Shown: positions 8,802 through 17,438, counted from the first letter of the stretch. The stretch: DNA of 64,000 nt from Paraburkholderia kururiensis (GCF_034424375.1 NZ_CP139965.1:310001-374000); one strand, 5' to 3'. Translations and numbers: made by a program. Notes: generated by a model not told the origin, from the sequence alone.

Positions 8802-9968
8802 GTGAACGCATTCACTCCGGACGCCGCGCTGGTCGAACGCGCCGCGCTGCTCGGCCGCACCTTCGCCGCCGTGGCCGACGAACATGATCGCAACGCCACC
8901 GCGCCGCTCGATCAGTTCCGCGCGTTGCGCGAAGCCGGTTTGTTGCGCGCGAACATTGCGCGCAGCAATGGCGGCTACGGCGCGGAGCTCGCGCTCTCGC
9001 GCGCCATTGTTGCGGAGATCGCCTATGGCGACCCATCCGTCGCGCTCATTCTCTCGATGCACTACAGCCAGCACGCCATGATCGTGCGCGACGCGCGCGA
9101 ACACACGGGCGAATGGCCCGCGGCGCTCGCGCAGCGTCTCACACGTGCCAGCGTGGAAGGCCGCGCGCTCGTCAACGCGGCGCAGGTCGAGCCCGCGCTC
9201 GGCTCGCCCTCGCATGGGGGCCTGCCCGAAACGCTCGCGCGCCGCGAAGGCGACGTGTGGCGTATCACGGGGCACAAGGTCTATGTGACGGGCGCGCCGT
9301 TGCTCACGTGGATCAACGTGCTGGCCCGCACCGACGAGCCTGAGCCACGCCTCGGCCACTTTCTCGTACCGCGCAAGGCGGCAGGCGTGCGCATCGTGGA
9401 GACCTGGGACCCGCTCGGCATGCGGGCCACGGCGAGTCACGACGTAGTGTTCACGGACGTGGCGATTCCCGTTGACGATGTCGTCGGCCTGAAGCCCGCG
9501 CATCTCGGCGTACAGCGCGATCCGCACGCCACGGCGTGGTACTTCAGTCTGGTCGGCACGGTCTACGACGGCGCGGCGCGCGCCGCCCGCGACTGGCTGC
9601 TCGCTTTCCTCAACGAGCGCAAGCCGGGGGCGCTCGGCGGAGCGGCGCTCGCCACTGTGCCCATCGTGCAGGAAAGCGTGGGACGCATCGAAATGCTGCT
9701 GACGGCCAACGACTGGCTCTTGCGTACGCACGCCGATGCGATCGACGCGGGCACCGCGCCCACCGAATTATCCGCCGCAGTCAAACATACCGTCGTGGAC
9801 AACGCCATCGCGGCCGTGGATGTCGCGCTGGAACTCGCGGGCAATCATGGCATCGCGCGGCGCAATCCGCTCGAACGCCATCACCGCAATGTGCAGTGCG
9901 CGCGCATTCACGCGCCGTCCAACAGCTTGCTGCGTACGATGGCCGCGCGCCGCGCGCTGGGCCTGTGA
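8802..9968 (+). CDS. SfnB/DszC-like flavin monooxygenase (acyl-CoA dehydrogenase fold)
   Basis: 388-residue protein of the acyl-CoA dehydrogenase fold. It resembles the sulfur-acquisition oxidoreductase SfnB and the sulfoxide/sulfone-forming monooxygenase DszC. Visible parts are the N-terminal helical domain, the flavin region (GHKVYVTGAPLLTW), WDPLGMRATASHD, and a C-terminal RHHRNVQCARIHAP matching the RFWRNVRTHSLHDP region of DszC. A GTG at 8802 with AGGGGAG six bases upstream was chosen; the frame is open back to 8487 inside the previous gene. As a true fatty-acid dehydrogenase it would be out of place here, so S-oxygenation is the favoured role. Confidence 0.8.
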   Translation: MNAFTPDAALVERAALLGRTFAAVADEHDRNATAPLDQFRALREAGLLRANIARSNGGYGAELALSRAIVAEIAYGDPSVALILSMHYSQHAMIVRDAREHTGEWPAALAQRLTRASVEGRALVNAAQVEPALGSPSHGGLPETLARREGDVWRITGHKVYVTGAPLLTWINVLARTDEPEPRLGHFLVPRKAAGVRIVETWDPLGMRATASHDVVFTDVAIPVDDVVGLKPAHLGVQRDPHATAWYFSLVGTVYDGAARAARDWLLAFLNERKPGALGGAALATVPIVQESVGRIEMLLTANDWLLRTHADAIDAGTAPTELSAAVKHTVVDNAIAAVDVALELAGNHGIARRNPLERHHRNVQCARIHAPSNSLLRTMAARRALGL

Positions 9969-9985
9969 AAACCCGGGAAAGCGCC

Positions 9986-10005
9986 CCCCGGCGTGCGCGC
10001 CGGGG
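9986..10005. terminator. Possible bidirectional terminator hairpin
   Basis: Perfect 8-bp stem CCCCGGCG/CGCCGGGG with a 4-nt loop, lying between the convergent flavin monooxygenase gene and the SsuA-like gene. There is no U-tract, so termination is only suggested by position. Confidence 0.4.
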
Positions 10006-10078
10006 CTGTGGATTCAACGGATTCGCCGGAATGTGCGCAGGCGCCTTTGGCTCAATCGGATCGAACAGCAATGGATGA

Positions 10079-11041
10079 CTAAACGATTCCCGGCGCCGCC
10101 GCTTCGAGCACGTTCACGCGCTTCGGAATCAGTTTGAGGTCGAAAAACGTATTGGCGATCTGCTGCTGCTCGGCAAGAATGGCTTTCGTGATAGGCCCTG
10201 TCCCGAATTGCACGCGTGTGATCGCCTCGCTCACCACGTCATTGGGCAAGCCCCACAATTGCGCTAGCTGGGTGGCAAGCGCCGCGCGGTTGCCCTGCCC
10301 CCATTGATCGATCTGGCTCAATTCGCCGATCAGGATCTTGATGACATCGGGGTTTTGCTTCGCGTAATTGAGCGACGAGAAATAGTAGGCCCGGTTGCCG
10401 ACCACGCCGGTTGCGTCGACAAGAATGCGGGCATCGAGCGTTTTTTGCGCGGCGGCGAGAAAGGGGTCCCAGATCACCCATGCGTCGATGGAGCCGCGCT
10501 CGAAGGCCGCGCGCGCGTCGGCGGGCGCGAGGAAGACGACTTTCACGTCGCCATACTGAACGTTGTGCGCTTGCAGCAGCTTCACGAGGAAATAGTGGAC
10601 ATTGCTGCCGCGATTGAGCGCGACCGTCTTGCCCTTGAGATCCTCCACGCCGCGGATGGTCGAAGCGTGAGGCACGAGCACCGCTTCCGACTGTGGGCGC
10701 GGCACCGTGGCCGCGACATAGGCGAGCGGCGCGCCGGCCGCCTGCGCGAAGATGGGCGGTGCTTCGCCCACGTCGCCGAAGTCGATCGAGCCCACATTGA
10801 GCGCTTCCAGTTGCACGGGGCCTGCGTCGAACTCCGTCCACGTGACTGAAACACCGAGCGGAGCGAGCCGCTTTTCCAGCGTCCCTCGCCCTTTGAGCAG
10901 ACTGAGATAGCCCTTCTGATTGCCGATGCGCAGCGTGCGCGCGGTGCTAGCCGCGCGCGCGGAAGACGTGCCGAGTGCGGATATGGCGGCGAGTGCCGCG
11001 GCTGAGGCGGAGATGCGGATGAAGTTGCGGCGTGCGTTCAT
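10079..11041 (-). CDS. Aliphatic sulfonate ABC transporter substrate-binding protein, SsuA-like
   Basis: 320-residue periplasmic binding protein with an N-terminal signal (RRNFIRISASAAALAAISAL, ending SARAA). It shows SsuA-family features: LRIGNQKGYLSLLKGRGTLEKRL, VGSIDFGDVGEAPPIFAQAAG, DLKGKTVALNRGSNVHYFLVKLL and DAWVIWDPFLAAAQ. In E. coli SsuA delivers alkanesulfonates to SsuBC. It is divergent from the MetQ-like gene at 11324, and the matching permease and ATPase genes lie on the other strand at 13.8-16.3 kb. It is clearly distinct from the SsuA-like protein at 12604, so this cell has several sulfonate-type receptors. Confidence 0.9.
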   Translation of the reverse strand: MNARRNFIRISASAAALAAISALGTSSARAASTARTLRIGNQKGYLSLLKGRGTLEKRLAPLGVSVTWTEFDAGPVQLEALNVGSIDFGDVGEAPPIFAQAAGAPLAYVAATVPRPQSEAVLVPHASTIRGVEDLKGKTVALNRGSNVHYFLVKLLQAHNVQYGDVKVVFLAPADARAAFERGSIDAWVIWDPFLAAAQKTLDARILVDATGVVGNRAYYFSSLNYAKQNPDVIKILIGELSQIDQWGQGNRAALATQLAQLWGLPNDVVSEAITRVQFGTGPITKAILAEQQQIANTFFDLKLIPKRVNVLEAAAPGIV

Positions 11042-11323
11042 GCTCGATGGGTTCGACGTGAAATCGATGGAAAAATAGGGACGACGCCGATCCTATAAGT
11101 CGCGTGGCAGCGTGGAAACCATCAAATCCTGCGCTGCTAATTCGCGTCGCAGATAACCGTTTCGCCTCGCGGTCGGCTTGCTGGTCTGTGCGGCTAGCCG
11201 ATATGTAAATCTCGAATCGATATTGGCCGCTCCATGAAGCGACAACCATAATCGGCCTGATGCGGCCCACGTCAGACGATCAACGCTTCCTTCAGAACCC
11301 TTCAAGACATCAAGCAACCCACC

Positions 11324-12151
11324 ATGCGCCATCGATTAGTTATCCAAACATTGCTTTCCACTTTCACGCTCTTTGCGCTACAAACACAGACCGCCCAGGC
11401 TGCCGACGCCAACGCGCACGTCTTGCGCGTCGGCTTCGTGCCCGGCCCTTACGCCGATGAATTCCGCGAGGGCGTCGAGCCGCAACTCAAGCGCAAGGGT
11501 TACACCGTCCAGTACGTCGACTTCAGCACCGGGCTCGAAGCCAATCAGGCCGTGTGGCACGGCGAAATCGCCGCCGATGTCATGCAGCACAGCGTCTACC
11601 TGAAAGCCTACAACGACCGCAACAAAACCGATCTGGTCGGCGTCGTGCAGGTGCCTACGCCGCCTATGGGTCTTTACTCCACCCGCCATCATTCCCTCGC
11701 CGAAGTGAAAGCCGGCGCAACGGTTGCCGTGCCGAACGACCCCGTCAACCTCGAACGCGCGCTCAAGATTCTCCAGGCCATCGGCTGGATCCGCATTCGC
11801 GAGAATCCCAATCCCGTCGACGTCTCCGAGCGTGACGTGGTCGCCAATCCCACCGGTATTCGTATCGTGCCGCTCGAAACCGCGCAGGCACCGCGTGCGC
11901 TCGAGGACGTCGATTTTGCGGCGATCCAGGGAAATTTCGCCATTTCGAGCGGGCACCGCCTGGCCGAAGCGCTCGCGCTCGAACAGATGCTTTCGCCCTA
12001 CGTGAATCAGGTGGTCGTCAAGTCGGCGAACCGCAATTCGCAGGAGACCGCCGACATTGTCGCCGCCTATCGGTCGGATGAATTTCGCACCGCGATCCTG
12101 CGCAACGACGCCTATAAGGGCTACCGCCTGCCCGATTACTTCCCGCGTTAG
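11324..12151 (+). CDS. MetQ/NlpA-family substrate-binding protein
   Basis: 275-residue member of the methionine-type (NlpA/MetQ) binding proteins: RVGFVPGPYADEFREGVEPQLKRKGYTVQYVDF, then the conserved pattern of binding-site segments (MQHSVYLKAYN, VAVPNDPVNLERALKILQ, AIQGNFAISSG). Many family members are lipoproteins; this one has an ordinary signal peptide ending TAQAADA and no lipobox cysteine. No metN or metI lies nearby, so it is an orphan receptor, perhaps for methionine or another sulfur compound given its setting. It is divergent from the SsuA-like gene. Confidence 0.87.
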   Translation: MRHRLVIQTLLSTFTLFALQTQTAQAADANAHVLRVGFVPGPYADEFREGVEPQLKRKGYTVQYVDFSTGLEANQAVWHGEIAADVMQHSVYLKAYNDRNKTDLVGVVQVPTPPMGLYSTRHHSLAEVKAGATVAVPNDPVNLERALKILQAIGWIRIRENPNPVDVSERDVVANPTGIRIVPLETAQAPRALEDVDFAAIQGNFAISSGHRLAEALALEQMLSPYVNQVVVKSANRNSQETADIVAAYRSDEFRTAILRNDAYKGYRLPDYFPR

Positions 12152-12204
12152 CCCAACCGGCCTGACTCACGCCGATGTCGAACGGCAGCGGCGGCGCGCG
12201 TTAT

Positions 12205-12319
12205 GAGCCGTGGAGCTGGGCGCCGGTTACTCGCTCTCGAAGGCCTCCGAGCGCTACGCAACGGCTGCGTACCAGCATGCAAGCGGCAGTGTCGGCCGGC
12301 ATCAAGCACCTGTTCTAAC
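12205..12319 (+). pseudogene. Decayed C-terminal fragment of a Gram-negative porin
   Basis: From about 12210 the frame reads ELGAGYSLSKASERYATAAYQHASGS, which is the penultimate strand region of a Burkholderiales porin. A frame change near 12290 then gives SAGIKHLF followed by a stop at 12317-12319, matching the usual terminal strand (GLRHKF). No upstream porin coding remains. The rest of the 12152-12603 gap shows no gene, only a 13-base direct repeat TGAAGGCCTTTGT at 12395 and 12417. Confidence 0.55.
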
Positions 12320-12603
12320 GGGCAACACACGCCGATCGGGTTGGGCGTTGCCGCGGAAAGGATTTGAAACGAATCTGCCGTGGCGCGGCGGGCCTGAAGG
12401 CCTTTGTCGGCGAGCGTGAAGGCCTTTGTAAAACGGGCAGCGCAAAGACCGCAACGCGCGCGACGTCATCCCGATACGCCCGATAAGCATAGTCTGTTTC
12501 GTTGTTTGTTCCCTCGCCAGACGTCGAACAGAATAAACGACGCAAGATCGCCCGACCTGCTTCGCTCCCCATCGACGGCCAATTCCGGGAACTTCAACGA
12601 TCC

Positions 12604-13680
12604 ATGCTTTGCTCACGCCCTCTCATCCTGCTTTTCAGGCTCATGCTCGTTGCGGCGTTGTCCCTGGGCGCTGCCGCCGCGTTCGCTGACAAACCCTCGG
12701 TAATTCGCATTGGCGTCGCCCAGCAAGGGGCCGGCGATCCGCCGACCTTCGGCGGATCGCCGGCCGCCACCGTCCAGTTGCAACAACTGCTGGAGAAGGA
12801 ATTTTCCGCCGACGGCATCAAAGTCGAATGGGTATTTTTCAAGGGCGCCGGACCCGCCGTGAACGAAGCTATTGCCAACAAGGCGCTCGATTTCGCCTTC
12901 CAGGGCGATCTTCCGGCGGTACTGGCGCGCGCCAACGGCCTCAAGACCCATTTACTACTCGCCGCGGGCGTGCGCACCGGTATCAAGATCGCGGTCCCGC
13001 CCGATTCGGATATTCAATCCATCAAGGATCTCAAGGACCGCCGCGTCGCTATCTTTCGGGGTACTAACCTGCAACTGGTCGCCGACAATGTGCTGGCGAA
13101 GAATGAACTGGACGAACGCAGCCTCAAGGTGATCAACCTCGACACCGCGAGTTCGCTCGCCGCGCTGGCGTCGAAAGGCATCGATGCGTCCGTGAACGAT
13201 TACCACCTCTACAAGCTGCGCGACGCAGGGCTGGCAAAAATCATCTACGAGTCGCAGAACGACGGCCCCCAGTTCACGCGACAAACCCATCTGCTCGTGC
13301 TCGACGATTTCGATCGCGCTCATCCGGACATCGTGCAACGCGTGGTTACCGTGTTCGTCAAAGGCGCACAGTGGTCGTCAGACGAAGCGAACCGCGACGC
13401 GCTGTTCAAACTCTGGGCGAAAAGTGGCGTGCCCTACTCGTCCTGGCAAGCCGAATATGCCGGTCAGAGTCTGAAGTCGCGCAACTCGCCGCTGCTCGAC
13501 GCGTTCTTTGTCGCACGCTACAAGGCGGTCGCGCAAGACGCGCTCAAGCTCAAGCTGATCCGCCAGCCGGTGGATGTCGACAGCTGGATCGAGCCGCGTT
13601 ATCTCGTCACGGCACTCCATACGCTCAAGCTCGACCACTACTGGACGGCCTACGATGCGGCGGGAAAGCCGTTACCTTGA
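12604..13680 (+). CDS. Sulfonate/taurine-type ABC transporter substrate-binding protein
   Basis: 358-residue periplasmic binding protein of the SsuA/TauA/NMT1 group with a signal peptide ending AAAFADKPS. Visible features are RIGVAQQGAGDPPTFGG, ALDFAFQGDLPAVLARANG and DLKDRRVAIFRGTNLQLVADNVL. The start is the ATG at 12604, just before the signal peptide; the frame extends back to 12502 without protein character. It is first in a run with two permeases, an ATPase and a dioxygenase, so it is the natural receptor of that transporter. Codons 42-54 contain a perfect 17-bp inverted repeat, annotated separately. Confidence 0.87.
   Translation: MLCSRPLILLFRLMLVAALSLGAAAAFADKPSVIRIGVAQQGAGDPPTFGGSPAATVQLQQLLEKEFSADGIKVEWVFFKGAGPAVNEAIANKALDFAFQGDLPAVLARANGLKTHLLLAAGVRTGIKIAVPPDSDIQSIKDLKDRRVAIFRGTNLQLVADNVLAKNELDERSLKVINLDTASSLAALASKGIDASVNDYHLYKLRDAGLAKIIYESQNDGPQFTRQTHLLVLDDFDRAHPDIVQRVVTVFVKGAQWSSDEANRDALFKLWAKSGVPYSSWQAEYAGQSLKSRNSPLLDAFFVARYKAVAQDALKLKLIRQPVDVDSWIEPRYLVTALHTLKLDHYWTAYDAAGKPLP
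12729..12765. repeat. Perfect 17-bp inverted repeat within a coding region
   Basis: Arms GGCCGGCGATCCGCCGA (12729-12745) and TCGGCGGATCGCCGGCC (12749-12765) pair without mismatch around a 3-nt loop. The repeat lies in the early coding part of the binding-protein gene and encodes a Gly/Pro-rich stretch after the signal peptide. Such a hairpin could stall translation or transcription, or be chance in GC-rich DNA. Confidence 0.8.
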
Positions 13681-13771
13681 ACGATGCCTTGAGTACTGCC
13701 CTCGCATCGGACCGACGCTGGCCCGGTTGACTGCCCCTCTACACTGAAATGACGTCCTGAAAAAAACCGCC

Positions 13772-14608
13772 ATGAGCGATACGGCCATCAGAATCGAAGC
13801 CGGCACACGTGCGCTGCGGACCGCCAGGCTTTCTGCACGCCTGAATGCCGTGCTGTGGCGGCTCGCGCCGTGGCTGTTGCCAGCCTCGCTGTTCGTGCTC
13901 TGGAGCGAAGGCAGCGCGCACGGCTGGATCGCGCCGCAGATCCTTCCCCCGCCCGAAGCCGTCTATCGGTCGTTGGCCGATCTCGCCGCCAGCGGGGACC
14001 TTTGGCGCAACACCCTCGTGAGTCTGCAGCGCGTGCTGCTGGGTTTCAGCGCTGGCGCGCTAACCGGTTTCGCGATCGGCGCGGCGCTCGGGCTTTCGCG
14101 CGGCCTGGAAGCCTGGATCCTGCCGGGCTTCAACGCCATCGTGCAGATTCCCGTGCTCGGCTGGCTGCCGTTTCTATTGCTGCTGGTCGGGGTTGGCGAG
14201 CCGCTCAAGTATCTCCTGATTGCTCATGCGGCGCTTGTGCCCGTCACATTGAGCACGTTGCAAGGCTTCCGCCAGGTGCCGGAGGCGCTCGACGAGGTGG
14301 CGCGCGTTTTCGGCTACGGGCGCTGGCAACGTATCGTGCATGTTGTTCTACCGGCCGCGGTACCCACGCTCGCAACCGGCGTACGGCTGGCCTTCACGAA
14401 GTCGTGGCTCGCGCTCGTGGTGGTGGAACTGGTGGCGTCGTCCGAAGGCCTGGGCTATCTGATCGTCTATGGGCGGCAACTATTTCAGCTCGATCTGGTT
14501 ATGGCCGCGGTCGTGATCGTCGGGGCCGTCGGCTTTGTAATCAACCGGCTGCTCGACGCACTGGAGGCGCATCTGCGTCGTGGCCAACCTTCGGCGTTCC
14601 GCGAGTGA
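13772..14608 (+). CDS. Sulfonate-type ABC transporter permease 1 (SsuC-like)
   Basis: 278-residue inner-membrane permease of the nitrate/sulfonate/taurine group. It has a first hydrophobic segment (LAPWLLPASLFVLWSEG), LPPPEAVYRSL, and the core helices LGFSAGALTGFAIGAALGLSRG. The EAA-type loop is EALDEVARVFGYGRWQRIVHVVLPAAVPTLATG, which docks on the ATPase. It is followed after 34 nt by a second permease of the same family. Two different SsuC-like permeases in tandem suggest a heterodimeric channel, whereas E. coli SsuC is a homodimer. Confidence 0.9.
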   Translation: MSDTAIRIEAGTRALRTARLSARLNAVLWRLAPWLLPASLFVLWSEGSAHGWIAPQILPPPEAVYRSLADLAASGDLWRNTLVSLQRVLLGFSAGALTGFAIGAALGLSRGLEAWILPGFNAIVQIPVLGWLPFLLLLVGVGEPLKYLLIAHAALVPVTLSTLQGFRQVPEALDEVARVFGYGRWQRIVHVVLPAAVPTLATGVRLAFTKSWLALVVVELVASSEGLGYLIVYGRQLFQLDLVMAAVVIVGAVGFVINRLLDALEAHLRRGQPSAFRE

Positions 14609-14642
14609 GCACCGTGCACTTCGCCCCCGGAGCCGCTCCGTC

Positions 14643-15443
14643 ATGAACCCCCGTTCCGCACCCGCCAACGCTGCGCGCAAAGCCTATACCCCCGATCTGC
14701 GCGGGCTGGTGTTGCCGCTCATTGCCTGCGCGATCTGGTGGGTATTCGCCGCTCAGCGCGGGCCTCATAGCGGCCTGCTCGTGAGTCCCGCCCAGGTGCT
14801 GCATACCGCATGGGACCAGGTGTCGAGCGGCGCGCTCGTGCGAGCCCTCGGCGCTTCGCTTGCGCGCGAAGCCTGCGGCTTCCTGATCGGGACCGCAGGC
14901 GGACTGCTGCTCGGCGTGACGCTAGGGTTTTCACGCATCGCTGCGCGCGTCATCGGCCCGAGCTTCGATACCTTCAAGCAGATCTCGCTGTTCGCGTGGA
15001 TTCCACTCATTTCCGTCTGGTTCGGGCTGGGCGACGCCGCCAAGGTGGTGTTTCTCTCGCTCGCGGCGCTGTTACCCGTGGCGGCGCACACCTGCGACGG
15101 CATTCATGCTGTGCCGCGCCAGTACGTGGAAGTTGCGCGTGCCTTGTGCTATACGCGCGGGCAACTGGCGCGGCATGTGATCTTGCCCGCCGCCCTGCCG
15201 TCGATATTCACGGGCCTCTATCTTGGGCTGATCTATTCGTGGCTCGCGACACTCGGCGCGGAATACCTGCTGGTCGCCGGCAGCGGTATCGGCAATACCC
15301 TCATCGACGGCAGCGAGCAGTTCCGTATGGATCTGGTCCTGTTTGGCATTGTGGTGGTGGGTGTGACGGGCTGGGCATTGAACGCCGCGGCGCGCGCGCT
15401 CGAACGCAAGATATTGGCGCGGCGCGGCGATGCGCGAGTCTGA
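14643..15443 (+). CDS. Sulfonate-type ABC transporter permease 2 (SsuC-like)
   Basis: 266-residue membrane protein of the same family as the preceding gene. It shows LVLPLIACAIWWVFAAQRG, LLVSPAQVLHTAWDQV, GLLLGVTLGFSRIAARVIGP and the coupling loop YVEVARALCYTRGQLARHVILPAALPSIFTGLYLG. The ATG at 14643 was chosen; the frame continues upstream to 14580 inside the preceding gene. With permease 1 and the ATPase downstream it would complete an importer for an organosulfur ligand. Confidence 0.9.
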   Translation: MNPRSAPANAARKAYTPDLRGLVLPLIACAIWWVFAAQRGPHSGLLVSPAQVLHTAWDQVSSGALVRALGASLAREACGFLIGTAGGLLLGVTLGFSRIAARVIGPSFDTFKQISLFAWIPLISVWFGLGDAAKVVFLSLAALLPVAAHTCDGIHAVPRQYVEVARALCYTRGQLARHVILPAALPSIFTGLYLGLIYSWLATLGAEYLLVAGSGIGNTLIDGSEQFRMDLVLFGIVVVGVTGWALNAAARALERKILARRGDARV

Positions 15444-15504
15444 ATACGCTTCTGGGCTCGCGCGCCACGAACCGTAATCATGGAATTCTTTCGGAGCCGG
15501 CACT

Positions 15505-16341
15505 ATGCCCCCCACCAGCACACTGTCCGATTCACTCGATATCCAGCATGTCGGCAAGCGGTATGTTCAGCGCGACAGCGCGCTCACCATACTCGACGAC
15601 ATTTCCCTGCACGTACGCGCGGGGGAGTTCGTGAGCATCGTCGGACCGAGCGGCTGCGGTAAATCTACGCTGCTGCGGCTGATTGCAGGGCTCGACACCG
15701 ACTATGTGGGCGAGATCCGTGCGGGCGCTGAAATGGTGCGCGGTACCTCGCTGGAACGCGGCATCGTCTTCCAGGATCACCGCCTGTTTCCGTGGCTTAC
15801 GGTCGAGCAGAACGTGGCGACTGCGCTGCGCAACGCGAGGCTCAGCATGCGCGAGAAGCGCACGGCGGTTGCCGCGCATCTCGAACTGGTCGGCCTGAGC
15901 GATTTTGCGCAGTCATGGCCGCATCAGCTCTCGGGCGGCATGGCACAGCGCGTGGCGATCGCGCGCGGGCTCGTCAACCGGCCGCGTGTGCTGTTGCTGG
16001 ATGAGCCCTTCGGTGCGCTCGACGCACAGACCCGCGCACGCATGCAAAACGAGTTGCAGCGGATCTGGGCGCAGGAGCGTATTACGATGATTCTGGTCAC
16101 GCACGACGTGGAAGAAGCCATTTGGCTCAGTGATCGCGTCGTCACCCTCGATACCCGGCCGGGTCGCATCCGGCGCGTGGTGGACGTCGAGCTGCCGCGT
16201 CCGCGGCGCCGCGACTCGCCGGCGTTCGTTGGCCTGCGCCAGTCCGTGCTCGCCGATCTCGGCGATCCCGCCGACGTTGGTGACGAGACGCTCCTCGTCT
16301 CGCCTGCTGTCCCGGTCGATCAATGGAAACTCGCCTGGTAG
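15505..16341 (+). CDS. Sulfonate-type ABC transporter ATP-binding protein (SsuB/TauB-like)
   Basis: 278-residue ABC ATPase. The Walker A is GPSGCGKSTLLRL (about residues 48-60), the Q-loop FQDHRLFPWL, the signature LSGGMAQRVAIARGL, the Walker B VLLLDEPFGALDAQT, and the switch histidine lies in LVTHDVEEA. These are the standard SsuB/TauB/NrtD-type motifs. It follows the two permeases and precedes a TauD-like dioxygenase, completing the importer on the plus strand. Confidence 0.93.
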   Translation: MPPTSTLSDSLDIQHVGKRYVQRDSALTILDDISLHVRAGEFVSIVGPSGCGKSTLLRLIAGLDTDYVGEIRAGAEMVRGTSLERGIVFQDHRLFPWLTVEQNVATALRNARLSMREKRTAVAAHLELVGLSDFAQSWPHQLSGGMAQRVAIARGLVNRPRVLLLDEPFGALDAQTRARMQNELQRIWAQERITMILVTHDVEEAIWLSDRVVTLDTRPGRIRRVVDVELPRPRRRDSPAFVGLRQSVLADLGDPADVGDETLLVSPAVPVDQWKLAW

Positions 16342-16421
16342 AGCCAGATATTGGTCATTTCGTTTCGCTGCCTCGTTCGCGTGCAACGGCACGCGTCGAC
16401 CTCACACCAAGGAGACTCACG

Positions 16422-17387
16422 ATGTCCGATCTTCACGCAGGAATTACGTCTGCCGCATCCCATCATGGCCCCCACTCCGGGCGCGAAGCCGCACGTGCCG
16501 CCACGCCGCTGACGCTGCGCCGGGTAGCGGGACGCATCGGCGCGCAGATCGACGGGGTGCGGCTGGGTGCAACGCTGGATGACGCCACGTTCGCCGCGAT
16601 CGAAGCCGCGCTGCTGGAACACAAGGTCCTGTTCTTTCGCGGCCAGCAGCATCTGGACGACGAAGCGCAGGAGGCCTTCGCGCGCCGCTTCGGCGAAGCC
16701 GTGGCCCATCCGACCGTACCCTCCGCAAGCGGTAGCCAGCGACTGCTCGAACTCGATTCGTTGCACGGTGCAAGGGCGAACTCCTGGCACACCGACGTGA
16801 CCTTCGTCGACGCCTACCCGAAGGTCTCGATCCTGCGAGCTGTGGTGATCCCTCCTGTCGGCGGCGACACGGTCTGGGCCAATACCGCCGCCGCTTACGC
16901 GCATCTGCCCGAGCCATTGCGCGCGCTGGCCGATACGCTGTGGGCGTTGCACACCAACGCCTACGATTACGCGTCTTCTCACGCTCACGCCGACGACGCG
17001 CAGCTCAAGCGCTACCGCGAGGTCTTCACCTCGATTGTGTACGAAACCGAGCACCCCGTCGTGCGCGTGCATCCGCAAACGGGCGAGCGCACGCTCGTAC
17101 TCGGCCATTTCGTGCAGCGATTCAAGGGACTTTCTGCGCAGGATTCGACGCGCCTGCTGCAGTCGTTCCACGAGCATGTCACGCAACTGGAGAATACTGT
17201 GCGCTGGAGCTGGCAAGAGGGCGATGTCGCGATCTGGGACAATCGCGCCACACAACACTATGCGATCAACGACTATGGCGATGCGCGCCGGATCGTACGG
17301 CGCGCCACCGTGCAGGGGGACGTGCCGGTAAGCATCGACGGCCGCCGCAGCGTCGCCCTCAAGGGGCCGAACGTCGCGCTGCAATGA
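16422..17387 (+). CDS. TauD/TfdA-family 2-oxoglutarate-dependent dioxygenase
   Basis: 321-residue Fe(II)/2-oxoglutarate dioxygenase of the taurine/alkylsulfatase family. These enzymes hydroxylate the carbon next to sulfur and release sulfite or sulfate. The iron triad is His123 and Asp125 (SWHTDVTF) with His279 (NRATQHYAINDY); Arg290 should bind the oxoglutarate carboxylate. The ATG at 16422 has AAGGAG upstream and was preferred to an ATG at 16323 inside the ATPase gene. It is last in the transporter operon. The substrate may be taurine, another sulfonate or an alkyl sulfate. Confidence 0.9.
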   Translation: MSDLHAGITSAASHHGPHSGREAARAATPLTLRRVAGRIGAQIDGVRLGATLDDATFAAIEAALLEHKVLFFRGQQHLDDEAQEAFARRFGEAVAHPTVPSASGSQRLLELDSLHGARANSWHTDVTFVDAYPKVSILRAVVIPPVGGDTVWANTAAAYAHLPEPLRALADTLWALHTNAYDYASSHAHADDAQLKRYREVFTSIVYETEHPVVRVHPQTGERTLVLGHFVQRFKGLSAQDSTRLLQSFHEHVTQLENTVRWSWQEGDVAIWDNRATQHYAINDYGDARRIVRRATVQGDVPVSIDGRRSVALKGPNVALQ

Positions 17388-17438
17388 CCGACGAACCCTG
17401 AAAAGCGCTCACTGCTGCGTCGACACCGGCGCGGCGCC

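Noticed and set aside
12302..12616. 104-codon minus-strand frame in the gap before the sulfonate binding protein
   Set aside because: No ribosome site and no recognisable features; it overlaps the porin remnant and the start of the next gene.
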